Origin: JBEKCP01 sp050014815
GTDB taxonomy: Bacteria > Planctomycetota > Planctomycetia > Pirellulales > Thermoguttaceae
Direction of reading: 5' to 3'
DNA length: 6,506 nt
NCBI GenBank assembly: GCA_050014815.1
Contig: JBEKCP010000358.1
Location: 1-6,506, forward strand
Shown here: in pieces, positions 6,217-6,506 of the stretch
Layout: each line of letters begins with the position of its first letter
Numbering within the stretch: the first letter of the stretch is position 1
Made by a program: the position numbers and the translations under genes
The notes under the pieces: model-generated
The model's input: the letters and a program-made list of their open reading frames with translations, nothing else
Told to the model about the DNA's origin: nothing
The model's database searches: none

Positions 6217-6506
6217 ATGAAGTTCCGCATGGTAGACCGCATCTTGACGTGGCAGCCCCGCCGCATGATTCGCGGCATCAAGGCGGTTTCGTTCGAGGAG
6301 TACGAACTGCGGGAGCGGCTCGGCGACGAGCCGTGCTTGCCGGAGAGCCTGGTTATGGAAGCTCTTTTCCAATTAGGTAACTGGCTCGTCGTTCTGTCGA
6401 CGGACTACACGCAGATGGGCCTGGTAGTCCAGTGGGATGAGATCCGAGTCCCCGGCCGGTTCCGGCCGGGACAGCGTTTGCACATGGAAGTGAACGTTCG
6501 CACCTG
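6217..6506 (+). CDS. FabZ/FabA-like hotdog protein lacking the catalytic His (3' end outside window)
   Basis: Translation from ATG 6217 gives 96 residues before the right edge. The opening 'FRMVDRIL' and the segment 'PCLPESLVMEALFQLGNWLV' (39-58) match the FabZ pattern and align without gaps to the first dehydratase of the operon: Pro39, Pro42 and Glu48 coincide. The catalytic His34 is replaced by Arg34 in 'RERLGDEP', so ordinary His/Glu dehydration is not expected. It may be a structural partner of the active dehydratase, an acyl-binding protein, or an enzyme with different chemistry. The start lies five bases after the reductase stop; GGGGGA at 6201-6206 is a weak ribosome binding site. It is absent from the supplied ORF list only because it is cut off, and the frame shows no interruption. 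Later hotdog residues could not be examined. Confidence 0.82.
   Translation, partial: MKFRMVDRILTWQPRRMIRGIKAVSFEEYELRERLGDEPCLPESLVMEALFQLGNWLVVLSTDYTQMGLVVQWDEIRVPGRFRPGQRLHMEVNVRT

Noticed and set aside
6451..6470. Perfect 9-base inverted repeat with a two-base centre
   Set aside because: It lies inside the last gene, encodes a natural Pro-Gly-Arg-Phe-Arg-Pro-Gly stretch, and has no following T-run, so it is not a terminator.

Overview
The window is GC-rich, densely coded bacterial DNA, most likely from a member of the Planctomycetota. That is an inference. It rests on the secreted minus-strand protein, whose N-terminal half carries degenerate 'DLDSxRYxVRxxA...' helical modules of a kind I associate with planctomycete proteins, and on an accessory type II fatty-acid/polyketide operon. 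No rRNA or other phylogenetic marker is present.

Layout: (1) positions 1-93 look like the 3' end of a plus-strand gene that ends at a TAG; (2) 129-1934, minus strand, encodes a secreted protein of 601 residues of unknown function, with HEAT-like modules; (3) 1935-2085 is a divergent intergenic region with a good sigma70-like promoter facing right and a weaker one facing left; (4) from 2086 to the right edge runs one tightly packed plus-strand operon: FabZ-type dehydratase, catalytically dead ketosynthase (KS-beta / chain-length-factor type), active ketosynthase with an insertion, enlarged acyl carrier protein, FabG-type ketoreductase, and a second hotdog protein (cut by the window edge) without the dehydratase histidine.

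Taken together, these genes supply most of an iterative type II elongation cycle: condensation by a KS-alpha/KS-beta pair, ketoreduction by the SDR, and dehydration by the first hotdog enzyme, all on a dedicated carrier protein. No enoyl reductase, malonyl transferase, phosphopantetheinyl transferase or product-releasing enzyme is visible here. They may lie further right or be shared with primary metabolism. The product could therefore be a polyene, a hydroxy acid or a very long or otherwise special acyl chain; the sequence does not say which. The order dehydratase, KS, KS resembles, from memory, the rhizobial AcpXL very-long-chain fatty-acid cluster, and the KS/CLF logic resembles aryl polyene systems.

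The most striking point is a repeated 'active plus dead paralogue' design. The first ketosynthase has lost all three Cys-His-His residues (now Glu, Gly, Asn), while the second keeps them with spacing equal to E. coli FabF. The first hotdog protein keeps His34/Glu48, while the second has Arg34/Glu48 at the same ungapped positions. The active KS (about 52 extra residues before its cysteine) and the ACP (about 50 extra residues) are also enlarged, which suggests a specialised, co-adapted complex.
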